From an uncultured Devosia sp. (lineage in GTDB: Bacteria > Pseudomonadota > Alphaproteobacteria > Rhizobiales > Devosiaceae), in contig CAMLOA010000065.1 of assembly GCA_946481445.1 (NCBI GenBank), positions 1-8,086 of the forward strand: a stretch of DNA of 8,086 nt. The letters are read 5' to 3'. Below are positions 1 through 5,893 of this stretch, one piece after another; within the stretch, counting starts at the first letter, position 1, and each line of letters starts with the position of its first letter. The position numbers and the translations under genes are program-made. Under the pieces are notes generated by a model, which searched no databases, was not told where the DNA came from, and saw nothing but the letters and a program-made list of their open reading frames with translations.

Positions 1-110
1 TTGGGCTCGGCCTCCTTGGCCAGCGCGAACCATTCCTCGAATACCGCGAAGGGATCCAGATCGGTCCGGTCGCTGTCGTCGAACAGGCGCTCAGTCAGCG
101 TTTGCAGCAT
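1..110 (-). CDS. pdxH: Pyridoxamine/pyridoxine 5'-phosphate oxidase, N-terminal fragment
   Basis: Only the first 36 codons are present; the gene runs off the left edge. PdxH is the FMN-dependent oxidase that converts pyridoxine or pyridoxamine 5'-phosphate to pyridoxal 5'-phosphate in the cytoplasm. The visible peptide starts MLQTLTERLFDDSD and continues with DPFAVFEEWFALAKEAEP, which matches the N-terminal helix of alphaproteobacterial PdxH (the DPF..F..W...A...EP pattern). The start is the ATG at 110-108. An in-frame TGA lies directly upstream (113-111), so no longer N-terminus is possible, and a GAAGGG Shine-Dalgarno-like sequence sits about 9 bases before the ATG. The gene is divergent from the J-domain gene at 206, an arrangement I remember from other Rhizobiales. 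No flavin-binding residue is inside the window, so the call rests on this short N-terminus plus context. Confidence 0.8.
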   Translation of the reverse strand, partial: MLQTLTERLFDDSDRTDLDPFAVFEEWFALAKEAEP

Positions 111-137
111 TCATATCATCCCTTCGTCGCGGGAAAC

Positions 138-190
138 TGGACAAGGCGGGGAGCCGTCGCCATATAGGACTCCAACTGTGGGCGAAGCAA
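138..190. promoter_or_regulatory. Putative divergent promoters for pdxH and the J-domain gene
   Basis: The 95-base divergent gap contains one AT-rich island, CATATAGG (161-168). Rightward, TGGACA (138-143) and TATAGG (163-168) form a -35/-10 pair with a long 19-base spacer; CATATA at 161 would give 17. Leftward, TTGCTT (complement of 185-190) and TATATG (complement of 161-166) are 18 bases apart and would start pdxH with a leader of roughly 45 bases. The two -10 boxes would share the same bases. A short GGGCG/CGCCC inverted repeat (180-184 and 191-195) lies in the J-gene leader. The hexamers are imperfect, so this is a reasoned guess. I saw no convincing RpoH-type heat-shock promoter. Confidence 0.35.
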
Positions 191-205
191 CGCCCGACTC
201 ATTGA

Positions 206-1168
206 ATGGACCAAATGCGCGATCCCTATACCGTGCTTGGGGTGCCACGTTCGGCAAGCGAGAAGGACATCAAGTCCGCCTATCGCAAGCTGGCCAAGAA
301 GTATCACCCCGATCAGAACCCGGATGATCCCTCGGCCCACGCCAAGTTCGCCGAGGCGACAAATGCCTATGACCTGCTGAACGACGCGGGCAAGCGCGCC
401 CAGTTTGACCGTGGCGAGATCGATGCGGACGGCAATCCGCGGTTCGCCGGTTTCAACCCGGGCGCCGGATTCGGCGGCACGCGCGGCGGCCGCTCCACGC
501 AGGGCGGCTTTTCGGCCGAGGACATCCTCAAGGAATTCATGAGCGGCTTCGGCGGTCAGCCCCGTGGCGGCGCCGGCGGCCGGACGGCCGGCGGCGCGCA
601 GTGGGATCCGTTCAACGGCGCCACGCAGGGCGGCATGGGCGGCGGCGGGCGCGCGGCGGGCAAGGGCGAGGACATCGTGGTCAATGCCACCATCTCGCTC
701 GAGGACGCGCACAAGGCCGCCTCGATCCCCGTCCGCATGCCCTCGGGCAAGGTGCTGTCGGTCAAGCTGCCCGACAAGGTCGAGGAAGGCCAGCAGATCC
801 GCCTCAAGGGCCAGGGCTCGCCCAGCCCGTTCGGCGAGCCTGGCGATGCCCTGGTCACCGTGCGCTTCGAAAAGTCCAAGACGTTCCGCCGCGACGGCGC
901 CGATATCCGCACCGACGTGGCCATCGCCCTCTACGAAGCCGTGCTCGGCGCCAAGGTGCGCGTGCCGACGCTCGACGGTCCGGTCGAGCTCAACCTGCCG
1001 CCCGGCGTCGATACCGGCAAGGCGCTGCGCCTCAAGGGCAAGGGGCTCTATGGCGAGGGCGACCTCTACGTCAACCTCCGCGTCATCCTGCCCCCCGGCG
1101 GCGACCCTGACCTCGAGGCCCTCGCCCGCTTCATGCGCGACCAGAAGCCTTACAAGGTTCGGGACTGA
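206..1168 (+). CDS. J-domain co-chaperone without zinc finger (CbpA-like DnaJ family)
   Basis: This 320-residue protein has the layout of a class II (CbpA-like) J-protein, which delivers substrates to DnaK and stimulates its ATPase. The N-terminal J domain spans about residues 6-69, with the essential HPD triad at 34-36 and the helix IV segment ending QFDRG. A Gly-rich linker follows (about 82-152), interrupted by a possible amphipathic stretch, FSAEDILKEFMSGF. The C-terminal double beta-barrel substrate-binding region covers about 155-295, with GEPGDALVTV and GEGDLYVNL as the two repeat motifs. There are no CXXCXGXG repeats, so it is not canonical DnaJ. The start is uncertain: ATG at 206 has a stop codon just before it, while ATG at 215 gives MRDPY, the usual beginning of this family. 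Neither has a clear Shine-Dalgarno sequence. It is convergent with the Sua5 gene and has no dnaK or grpE nearby in this window. Confidence 0.93.
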   Translation: MDQMRDPYTVLGVPRSASEKDIKSAYRKLAKKYHPDQNPDDPSAHAKFAEATNAYDLLNDAGKRAQFDRGEIDADGNPRFAGFNPGAGFGGTRGGRSTQGGFSAEDILKEFMSGFGGQPRGGAGGRTAGGAQWDPFNGATQGGMGGGGRAAGKGEDIVVNATISLEDAHKAASIPVRMPSGKVLSVKLPDKVEEGQQIRLKGQGSPSPFGEPGDALVTVRFEKSKTFRRDGADIRTDVAIALYEAVLGAKVRVPTLDGPVELNLPPGVDTGKALRLKGKGLYGEGDLYVNLRVILPPGGDPDLEALARFMRDQKPYKVRD

Positions 1169-1176
1169 CCTCTTCA

Positions 1177-1197
1177 CCTCTCCCGTTTGGGGAGAGG
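1177..1197. terminator. Hairpin between convergent J-protein and Sua5 genes
   Basis: CCTCTCCC (1177-1184) and GGGAGAGG (1190-1197) form a perfect 8-base stem with a GTTTG loop, 8 bases after the J-gene stop and 11 bases before the Sua5 stop. It could act as a bidirectional terminator in this 40-base convergent gap. There is no downstream T-tract on either strand. The GGGGAGAGG part also occurs in the repeat at 4913-4921, so it may instead be a fragment of the same palindromic repeat family. Confidence 0.5.
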
Positions 1198-1208
1198 CAG
1201 GGAAGGCC

Positions 1209-2165
1209 CTAGCCCCTTGGAGCGGCGGCCCTTTGCAGCCGGTCATTGATCGCTTCGCCAAGCCCGGTCTGCGGGATGGGCGCCACCGCGATCATCCCCG
1301 CCCCCAGGGCATCCAGGTCATGCAGCATGGAAAAGAGGTTGCGGGCGGCCTCGTGCAGGTCGCCCGTCGCGGACAGGTTCCGCACCGGCCCGTCATGCGG
1401 TGCCGCGGCGCCGAAGGCGAGATAGGCTTCGCCGGGGCGCGGGGTCGTTTCCAGCCGCATGGCGGCATTGGGCGCATAGTGGCTCAGCAGCATGCCGGGT
1501 GCGGCTATCGCCGCTCCCTGCTCCGCCAGTTCCACGCCCACACCCAGCGCCGCCTCGATCTCACTGCGCGCCAGCGCCCCGGCACGCAACTGGATCAGCC
1601 GGTCGCCCGCCACGCGGATGATGGTGGATTCCACCCCCGACCGGCACGGGCCGCCATCCAGCACCGGCACCCTGCCGCCAAAGCCCTTGCGGACCTGCTC
1701 GGCCGTGGTGGGCGACAGCCGGCCAGAGGGATTGGCCGAAGGCGCTGCCAGCGGCCGGCCTGCCTTGGCGATCAATTCCAGCGCCAGGGGATGGTTGGGG
1801 ATGCGGATCGCCACGGTATCGAGCCCCGCCGTCGCCACGTCGGCCAGACCGTTATCGGCCCTTGCCGGCAAGACCAGCGTCACCGGTCCGGGCCAGAATG
1901 CGGTGGCCAGGCGCCGCGCCAGGGGCGAAAACTCGGCCAGCCGTTCCGCCATATCGAGGCTCGCGCAGTGAATGATCAGCGGATTGAACCGCGGTCGGCC
2001 CTTGGTCTCGTAGATCGAGAGCACAGCATCGGCATTGGTCGCATCCGCGCCCAGGCCATAGACGGTTTCGGTGGCGAAGGCGCACAGCTTGCCCGCGCGC
2101 AGCAGCGCGGCGGCGGTTTCCACCGAAATCGGGCGGTCGATCATGGTCGGGTCGGGGCTGGACAT
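1209..2165 (-). CDS. L-threonylcarbamoyladenylate synthase, two-domain Sua5 type
   Basis: The enzyme makes threonylcarbamoyl-AMP from threonine, bicarbonate and ATP, the first step of the t6A modification at position 37 of ANN-decoding tRNAs; it acts in the cytoplasm upstream of the TsaD complex. From the ATG at 2165 the protein is 318 residues. The YrdC domain covers about 12-200, with ETVYGLGADA at 33-42, the KGRP nucleotide/substrate loop at 55-58, SANPSG at 143-148 and GVESTI at 177-182. The linker motif SHYAP (228-232) and the C-terminal domain (to 318) place it in the longer Sua5 class, not the short TsaC class. The frame stays open upstream to a TTG at 2216, which would cover most of the divergent promoter gap and is unlikely. 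ATG at 2144 (MIDRP) is the other realistic start; none has a clear Shine-Dalgarno sequence. Confidence 0.93.
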   Translation of the reverse strand: MSSPDPTMIDRPISVETAAALLRAGKLCAFATETVYGLGADATNADAVLSIYETKGRPRFNPLIIHCASLDMAERLAEFSPLARRLATAFWPGPVTLVLPARADNGLADVATAGLDTVAIRIPNHPLALELIAKAGRPLAAPSANPSGRLSPTTAEQVRKGFGGRVPVLDGGPCRSGVESTIIRVAGDRLIQLRAGALARSEIEAALGVGVELAEQGAAIAAPGMLLSHYAPNAAMRLETTPRPGEAYLAFGAAAPHDGPVRNLSATGDLHEAARNLFSMLHDLDALGAGMIAVAPIPQTGLGEAINDRLQRAAAPRG

Positions 2166-2174
2166 GGGCGTGGT

Positions 2175-2200
2175 TTGACAACCCGGCCGCGGCGCGTCAA
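2175..2200. promoter_or_regulatory. Inverted TTGAC repeat in the Sua5/deacetylase divergent gap
   Basis: TTGAC (2175-2179) and GTCAA (2196-2200) are separated by 16 bases of G+C. On the plus strand TTGACA at 2175 is a consensus -35 for the deacetylase gene; on the minus strand TTGACG (2200-2195) could be a -35 for Sua5. The candidate -10 sites about 17 bases beyond each are poor, so promoter function is tentative. If both are real, each would overlap the other. Confidence 0.25.
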
Positions 2201-2233
2201 GACGAATGGGCCCCAAGGCGCCCGGAGACTGCC

Positions 2234-3181
2234 GTGACCACGCTGCTCGTCAGCCAGCCCAACTTTGCCGACCACGTGACCCCGCAGGGTCATCCCGAGC
2301 GTGCCGACCGCATCCGGGCGGTCGAGGAAGCCCTGGGCCGCCCGCGCTTCGACAGGCTGGTCCGGCGCGAAGCCGTTACCGGGGACCTGACGCTTGCCGA
2401 GCTCGTCCACGACACGCGCTACATGGCCAAGCTGCGCGATGCCCGCCCAGCCGAAGGCATTGGCCAGCTCGATGCGGACACCTTCATCTCGGCCAATTCC
2501 ATGGCGACCGCCGCCACCGCCCTGGGCGGCGCGCTGCTGGCGCTAGATGCCGTGCTGCTGGGCGAAGTGGACAACGCCTTCTGCGCCATCCGCCCACCGG
2601 GCCACCACGCCGAGATCGCCTCGCCGATGGGCTTCTGCCTCATCAACACGGCCGCCATCGTCGCGCGCGAAGCGCAGCGCAAATACGGCGCCGAACGCAT
2701 CGCCATCGTCGATTTCGACGTGCATCACGGCAATGGCACGCAGGACATCTTCAAGGACGATCCAACCGTCTTCTATGGCTCCAGCCACCAGATGCCGCTC
2801 TATCCGGGTACCGGCAAGGCCAGCGAAACCGGCGTCGGCAATGTCTGCAATACGCCGCTCGATCCGCATACCGATGGCCAGACCATGCGCGAAGCCTATG
2901 CCGATGTCATCATCCCCGCGCTCATCGACTTTTCGCCCGATCTCATCATCATTTCGGCCGGGTTCGATGCGCATGAGCGCGATCCGCTGGCGCAGCTCAA
3001 CTGGCAGTCGGCCGACTATGGCTGGCTCACGGGAAAGTTGATGGATGCGGCTGCACGGGCCTGCGGCAACCGCATTGTCTCGCTGCTGGAAGGTGGCTAT
3101 GACCTCAAGGGCCTGGCGGGGGGTGTGTCGCACCACGTCGCCATGCTGATGGATGGCGCCACCGGGCGCCTGGAAGAATAG
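2234..3181 (+). CDS. Histone deacetylase-fold zinc amidohydrolase (HDAC / acetylpolyamine amidohydrolase family)
   Basis: This 315-residue protein is a full-length, apparently intact member of the arginase-deacetylase superfamily, which hydrolyses amide bonds of acetyl-lysine or acetylpolyamines with a single Zn2+. Motifs in order: HPER at 20-23; the tandem catalytic histidines in RPPGHHA (H124, H125); GFC at 133-135; the [11 protein letters not shown] block at 160-170, with Zn ligands D162 and H164; [11 protein letters not shown] at 241-251, supplying the third ligand D245; and LEGGYDL with the transition-state tyrosine Y289. The sequence resembles class II-like bacterial HDACs more than AcuC, but the substrate cannot be told from sequence. 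It starts at GTG 2234, with GGAG ending 6 bases upstream. xseB follows after 11 bases, suggesting cotranscription. No signal peptide is seen, so it should be cytoplasmic. Confidence 0.93.
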   Translation: MTTLLVSQPNFADHVTPQGHPERADRIRAVEEALGRPRFDRLVRREAVTGDLTLAELVHDTRYMAKLRDARPAEGIGQLDADTFISANSMATAATALGGALLALDAVLLGEVDNAFCAIRPPGHHAEIASPMGFCLINTAAIVAREAQRKYGAERIAIVDFDVHHGNGTQDIFKDDPTVFYGSSHQMPLYPGTGKASETGVGNVCNTPLDPHTDGQTMREAYADVIIPALIDFSPDLIIISAGFDAHERDPLAQLNWQSADYGWLTGKLMDAAARACGNRIVSLLEGGYDLKGLAGGVSHHVAMLMDGATGRLEE

Positions 3182-3192
3182 GACTGCTGCCC

Positions 3193-3435
3193 ATGGCCGA
3201 TAACGACGACGTCAAGACCCTCAGCTTCGAGGCGGCCCTGACCCAGCTCGAGGAGATCGTCGGCAAGCTCGAATCGGGCCGGGCGCCCCTGGCCGAATCC
3301 ATTGCCATCTATGAGCGCGGCGAGGCCCTCAAGGCCCATTGCGAAACGCTGCTCAAGGCCGCCGAGGCCCGCATCGAGAAGATCACGCTCAGCCGCGACG
3401 GAAAGCCCACTGGCACCGAGCCGCTCGACGCCTGA
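3193..3435 (+). CDS. xseB: Exodeoxyribonuclease VII small subunit
   Basis: This 80-residue protein is the accessory subunit of exonuclease VII, which degrades single-stranded DNA to short oligonucleotides in repair and recombination; several XseB copies bind each XseA. The family pattern is clear: [37 protein letters not shown] at 10-46 (the FE.AL..LE.IV..LE.G...L..S...YE.G pattern), then a coiled-coil-like helix through AEARIEKI. The length is normal (family about 70-90). The ATG at 3193 is preceded by AGGA near 3180, which overlaps the stop of the deacetylase gene, pointing to an operon with coupled translation. xseA is not in the window, as is common in alphaproteobacteria. Confidence 0.95.
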   Translation: MADNDDVKTLSFEAALTQLEEIVGKLESGRAPLAESIAIYERGEALKAHCETLLKAAEARIEKITLSRDGKPTGTEPLDA

Positions 3436-3445
3436 TACTGCCCGA

Positions 3446-3486
3446 GACCTCTTCCCCGACAGGCCGGATGAGGTCGCTCCGGAGCG
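3446..3486. repeat. Inverted repeats in the xseB-SCO gap
   Basis: The 105-base gap (3436-3540) holds GACCTC (3446-3451) and its complement GAGGTC (3470-3475), followed at once by a perfect 12-base palindrome CGCTCCGGAGCG (3475-3486). They could form alternative hairpins that attenuate transcription between xseB and the SCO gene. There is no T-tract, and such palindromes arise readily at this base composition, so function is uncertain. No coding potential is apparent in the gap. Confidence 0.25.
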
Positions 3487-3540
3487 CTGCGCCTGCGCTG
3501 CCCCTGGTGAGCCTGTCCAGCTACAAGGTCGACATCTCCA

Positions 3541-4143
3541 ATGGCCCCCAAGACCCTCCGCAATTTCCGCATCGTATTGTGGAGCCTCGTCGCCGTCGTC
3601 GCGCTGGGCGCCACGGCCCTGTTCTTCTTCCGCCCGCCCGCGCGTCCGCTCGGCGTGACGGGGCAGGAATTCGCGCTGGCATCCACCCAGGGCGGCACGT
3701 TCACGCAGGAGGATCTGCGCGGCACGCCAAGCCTGGTGTTCTTCGGCTATACGTTCTGCCCTGATGTGTGTCCGACAACGCTGGCGGAAACCACTGCCTG
3801 GCGGGCCCAGCTCGGCCTCACTGCCCAGGACCTGCGCATCATCTTCGTCACCGTCGATCCGGCCCGCGATACGCTCGAGGTGGTCAAGGGCTATGTCGAG
3901 GGCTACGACCCGTCCATCATCGGCCTGGTCGGGGACGAGGCGCAGACCGAAGCGATCAAGGCCGCCTTCGGCGCCTTTGGCGAACGGGCGGAGGGCTTCG
4001 CGGCGGACGATCCCTATTACCTGGTGGACCACACAGCCATGACCTACCTCATCGGCGCCGACGGAGCCTTTGAAGGCACGGTGGCCTATGAGGAAGCGCA
4101 GGACACCGCGCTGGCCAAGGTCAAGCGGCTGATCGAGGGGTGA
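3541..4143 (+). CDS. SCO family (SCO1/SenC/PrrC) copper-binding thioredoxin-fold protein
   Basis: This 200-residue membrane-anchored protein belongs to the SCO family, which delivers copper to the CuA site of cytochrome c oxidase or reduces its cysteines. One uncleaved N-terminal helix (about 11-30) is followed by RPP and a periplasmic thioredoxin-like domain. The copper ligands are present: CPDVC at 73-77 (C73 and C77) and H164 in VDHTAMTYL. The conserved FVTVDPARDT segment is at 102-111. All key residues are intact. In-frame stops upstream exclude a much longer start; AAGGT about 12 bases before the ATG is a weak ribosome site. The stop overlaps the GTG start of tlyA. No cytochrome oxidase subunit or copper chaperone gene accompanies it here. 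Its exact role (CuA assembly, redox signalling or thiol protection) cannot be read from the sequence. Confidence 0.93.
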   Translation: MAPKTLRNFRIVLWSLVAVVALGATALFFFRPPARPLGVTGQEFALASTQGGTFTQEDLRGTPSLVFFGYTFCPDVCPTTLAETTAWRAQLGLTAQDLRIIFVTVDPARDTLEVVKGYVEGYDPSIIGLVGDEAQTEAIKAAFGAFGERAEGFAADDPYYLVDHTAMTYLIGADGAFEGTVAYEEAQDTALAKVKRLIEG

Positions 4144-4874
4144 GCGAGCGCATCCGCCTCGATCTGGCGCTCGAGCAGCGCGGGCTGGTGCCCAGCCGTG
4201 CCCGCGCGCGCGATGCCATCCTGCGCGGCACCGTCACCATCAACGGGATCCCCGCCCACAAACCGCACCAGATGGTGGGCCATGCCGACCTGCTCGCCCT
4301 CAGCGATCCGGCCGCCAACTATGTCTCGCGCGCGGCGCTCAAGCTGATCGCCGGGCTGGATGCTGGCGGGATCGACCCTGCTGGCAAGGTCTGCCTCGAT
4401 GTGGGCGCCTCCACCGGCGGGTTCACACAGGTGCTGATGGAGCGCGGGGCTGCCCGCATCTATGCCGTCGATGTCGGCCACGAACAGTTCCACGAGCGCC
4501 TCAAGGGCAGCGACCGCGTCGTCAGCATGGAGGGCGTCAACGCCCGCTACCTGACGCCGCAAACCATTCCCGATCCCATCGACCTGTTGGTTTCCGATGT
4601 CAGTTTCGTTTCGGTCACCAAGGTGCTGGCGGCTCCGCTGGCCCTGTGCCGGCCGGCCGCCGAAGCGGTCATCCTGTTCAAGCCGCAGTTCGAAGTCGGA
4701 CGGTCCAATGTTGGCAAGGGCGGTATTGTCACCAGCGATGCCGCGATCGCCGAAGCCTTGGCCGAGGTCGTCGCCTTCGTCGAGGCCCAGGGGTTCCACC
4801 ACCGCCTCTCGGTCCCCTCCCCGATCAGCGGCGGGGACGGCAACCTCGAAACCGTCCTGGTCTTCGGGCGGTAG
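4140..4874 (+). CDS. tlyA: TlyA family 2'-O-methyltransferase (S4 + FtsJ domains)
   Basis: This 244-residue protein joins an N-terminal S4 RNA-binding domain (about 4-60, with RLDLALEQRGLVPSRARARDAI) to a Rossmann-fold FtsJ-like methyltransferase. The S-adenosylmethionine loop DVGASTGGFT is at 87-96. The catalytic tetrad of the RrmJ/FtsJ type is visible as K68 (SRAALKL), D153 (SDVSF), K181 (KPQFE) and E237 (NLET). Characterised TlyA proteins methylate cytidine 2'-hydroxyls in 16S and/or 23S rRNA; older annotations call them hemolysins. Length is normal for the shorter type. The start is GTG 4140, overlapping the SCO stop as GTGA, with a GAGG-rich stretch just upstream, which indicates translational coupling. 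Which rRNA positions it modifies cannot be deduced. Confidence 0.92.
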   Translation: MSERIRLDLALEQRGLVPSRARARDAILRGTVTINGIPAHKPHQMVGHADLLALSDPAANYVSRAALKLIAGLDAGGIDPAGKVCLDVGASTGGFTQVLMERGAARIYAVDVGHEQFHERLKGSDRVVSMEGVNARYLTPQTIPDPIDLLVSDVSFVSVTKVLAAPLALCRPAAEAVILFKPQFEVGRSNVGKGGIVTSDAAIAEALAEVVAFVEAQGFHHRLSVPSPISGGDGNLETVLVFGR

Positions 4875-4896
4875 TTTCTAAGGCGACTGTTCGGCC

Positions 4897-4970
4897 GCCC
4901 CCTCGCCTCTCAGGGGAGAGGGTAGCGAAGCCCGGAGCGCAGCGACTTGGCGAAGCTGGGGTGAGGGGTG
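4897..4970 (+). repeat. GC-rich palindromic intergenic repeat, left copy
   Basis: After the tlyA stop begins a C/G-rich unit: CCTCTC (4906-4911) pairs with GAGAGG (4916-4921) around an AGGG loop, followed by GGTAGCGAAGC and ending in a GGGGTGAGGGGTG run (from about 4957). This is the style of small intergenic palindromic repeats common in Rhizobiales chromosomes. It may also terminate tlyA transcription. Limits are approximate because I judged them by eye against the right-hand copy. Confidence 0.6.
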
Positions 4971-4980
4971 AGACTTTCCC

Positions 4981-5052
4981 GGCTCGAACGGTGAGCCTCT
5001 ACCCCACAACCGGCCCTCCGGGCCCCCGTCTACCCGCAGGGGCGAACGAAAA
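4981..5052. repeat. Central palindromic segment between the two repeat copies
   Basis: The segment contains GGCTC/GAGCC (4981-4985 and 4993-4997) and GGCCC/GGGCC (5012-5016 and 5020-5024, loop TCC), then CCCGCAGGGG. It may be a third, degraded copy of the flanking repeat or spacer captured between two insertions. No gene is credible here: the frames crossing it encode low-complexity Gly/Pro/Arg peptides without family resemblance. Confidence 0.4.
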
Positions 5053-5060
5053 ACCCCGGC

Positions 5061-5122
5061 ACAACCCCACCCCGGCCACCTCTTACCGCGTAGCGAGCCT
5101 ACCCCTCCCCCCCGCAAGGGGG
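5061..5122 (-). repeat. GC-rich palindromic repeat, right copy, overlapping a gene end
   Basis: Read on the minus strand it begins with CCCCC TTGC GGGGG (hairpin 5122-5109), continues GGGAGGGGTAGGCTCGC and ends in a GGGGTGGGGTTGTG run. This parallels the plus-strand order of the left copy (hairpin, GAGGGTAGCGAAGC, GGGGTGAGGGG), so the two are inverted and point toward each other. The copy supplies the last 12 sense codons and the stop codon of the SRPBCC gene, which is why the gene end looks abnormal. Confidence 0.6.
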
Positions 5123-5478
5123 CCGCCATAGGCCTGCTTCTGGTCCGGCCGGAAGCCGGATTGTTCCACCCGCAGCTGGGTGCCGGTCGCCGTCGGCGTC
5201 AGCGTGAACGTCACCACGCTTTTGAGCGCATAGGCAGGGTCGGGATTGTCGAAATCCCAGCTGTAGCTCAGCGACTTGTTCGGCTCGATCTCCAGCACCT
5301 TGCAATCGAGCGTACCGCCCCACTCCCCGCGCAACTGGAAGCTGTGGCCAACCTCGGGCTTGAAGTCGTTCTTCATCAGCCATTCCTCCATCAGGTGGGG
5401 CTGGGTCAGCGCGCGCCAGAGTTTTTCGGGCGAGGTCGTCATCTCGCGCTCCACGACCACGGTCTTGGTTTCAGTCAT
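5083..5478 (-). CDS. SRPBCC/AHSA1-domain protein with repeat-derived C-terminus
   Basis: The 131-residue product has the helix-grip (START/Bet v1-like) fold of the AHSA1 family, small cytoplasmic proteins that bind hydrophobic ligands and often sit beside ArsR regulators. Visible signatures are VVVEREM (7-13), the SPEKLWRALTQPHLMEEWLM helix (16-35), GGTLDCKVLEIEPNKSLSYSW (54-74) and VVTFTLTPTATGTQLRVEQSGF (88-109). Start: ATG 5478 with AAGGAAGGA upstream; the frame remains open further upstream but only inside the preceding gene. Homologues I remember continue after QAYGG with a helix of about 20 residues of the GW..F...LE..L type. Here QAYGG (114-118) is followed by PLAGGRGRLATR and a stop, all inside the palindromic repeat. 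The last helix is therefore missing, and the protein may be impaired. It is the final gene of the ArsR operon, 25 bases after the DUF1801 gene. Confidence 0.82.
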   Translation of the reverse strand: MTETKTVVVEREMTTSPEKLWRALTQPHLMEEWLMKNDFKPEVGHSFQLRGEWGGTLDCKVLEIEPNKSLSYSWDFDNPDPAYALKSVVTFTLTPTATGTQLRVEQSGFRPDQKQAYGGPLAGGRGRLATR

Positions 5479-5503
5479 CGTGCCGGTCCTTCCTTGTTGG
5501 GGT

Positions 5504-5884
5504 TCAGCGACCCTTGGCGGGTTTTGCCTGGTTGAGTGCAACAGCCGCACGGATCAGGGCCTTGAAGGCCTCCGCATCGATGACCTCGCCCTCGCGGAAA
5601 TCGATGGCCCGGCGCGTCCCGCCGCCCATGCTGGAATTGAACAATCCGTCGGGGTCTTCCATCGCCGCGCCCTTGGGAAAGGTGGTCTTGATGGCGGCCT
5701 TGTAGCTCTCCCCGGTGCAGATGATGCCGTCATGCGACCACACCGGGTTGTCCCATTTCCACTCCTCGATCACGCCGGGGTCGGCCTCATGGATCAACCG
5801 GCGCACTTCCGCCAGTTTCTCGCCCCGCCAGCCGATCAGATCGGCAATGCGCGCGTCGATCTTGCGGGAAGCCTCGTTGGTCAT
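5504..5884 (-). CDS. DUF1801 domain-containing protein (short paralogue)
   Basis: This 126-residue cytoplasmic protein belongs to the DUF1801 (YdhG-like) family, whose biochemical role is not established. Recognisable features are an N-terminal helix with KIDARIADLIGWRGEKLAEVRRLI, the aromatic EWKWDNPVW motif (41-49), KAAIKTTFPKGA (62-73) and a terminal helix rich in Ala/Lys. No signal peptide or membrane segment is present. The start ATG 5884 has a strong AGGAGAA Shine-Dalgarno sequence that overlaps the TAG stop of the preceding DUF1801 gene (stop codon 5896-5894). It shares short motifs with that neighbour (DA.IA, KW..P, K.TF..GA), which suggests ancient duplication. Regulation is presumably by the ArsR protein encoded first in the operon. 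Confidence 0.88.
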   Translation of the reverse strand: MTNEASRKIDARIADLIGWRGEKLAEVRRLIHEADPGVIEEWKWDNPVWSHDGIICTGESYKAAIKTTFPKGAAMEDPDGLFNSSMGGGTRRAIDFREGEVIDAEAFKALIRAAVALNQAKPAKGR

Positions 5885-5893
5885 GTCGTTCTC

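Noticed and set aside
116..1261. Minus-strand open frame of 381 codons opposite the J-protein gene
   Set aside because: It is antisense to a gene with clear J-domain motifs, and its sequence (Ala/Arg/Gly/Leu-rich) resembles no family.
564..2237. Long plus-strand open frame of 557 codons crossing the J-protein and Sua5 genes
   Set aside because: It overlaps the J-protein in another frame and lies antisense to Sua5; the product is an Arg/Ser/Pro/Ala-rich low-complexity sequence without domains. Long shadow frames are expected in GC-rich DNA.
3436..3540. Possible remnant of dxs between xseB and the SCO gene
   Set aside because: The gap is only 105 bases and no translated frame resembles DXS.
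3097..4032. Minus-strand open frame of 311 codons opposite xseB and the SCO gene
   Set aside because: It is a shadow of two strongly supported genes; the low-complexity product has no recognisable motif.
4897..5122. Possible CRISPR array or tandem repeat
   Set aside because: The repeats are inverted, imperfect and few, without regular spacers.
4878..5129. Minus-strand open frame that could have carried the missing end of the SRPBCC protein by frameshift
   Set aside because: All of it is translated palindromic repeat (Gly/Arg/Pro-rich); there is no GW..F...LE..L helix, so a simple frameshift does not restore the family C-terminus.
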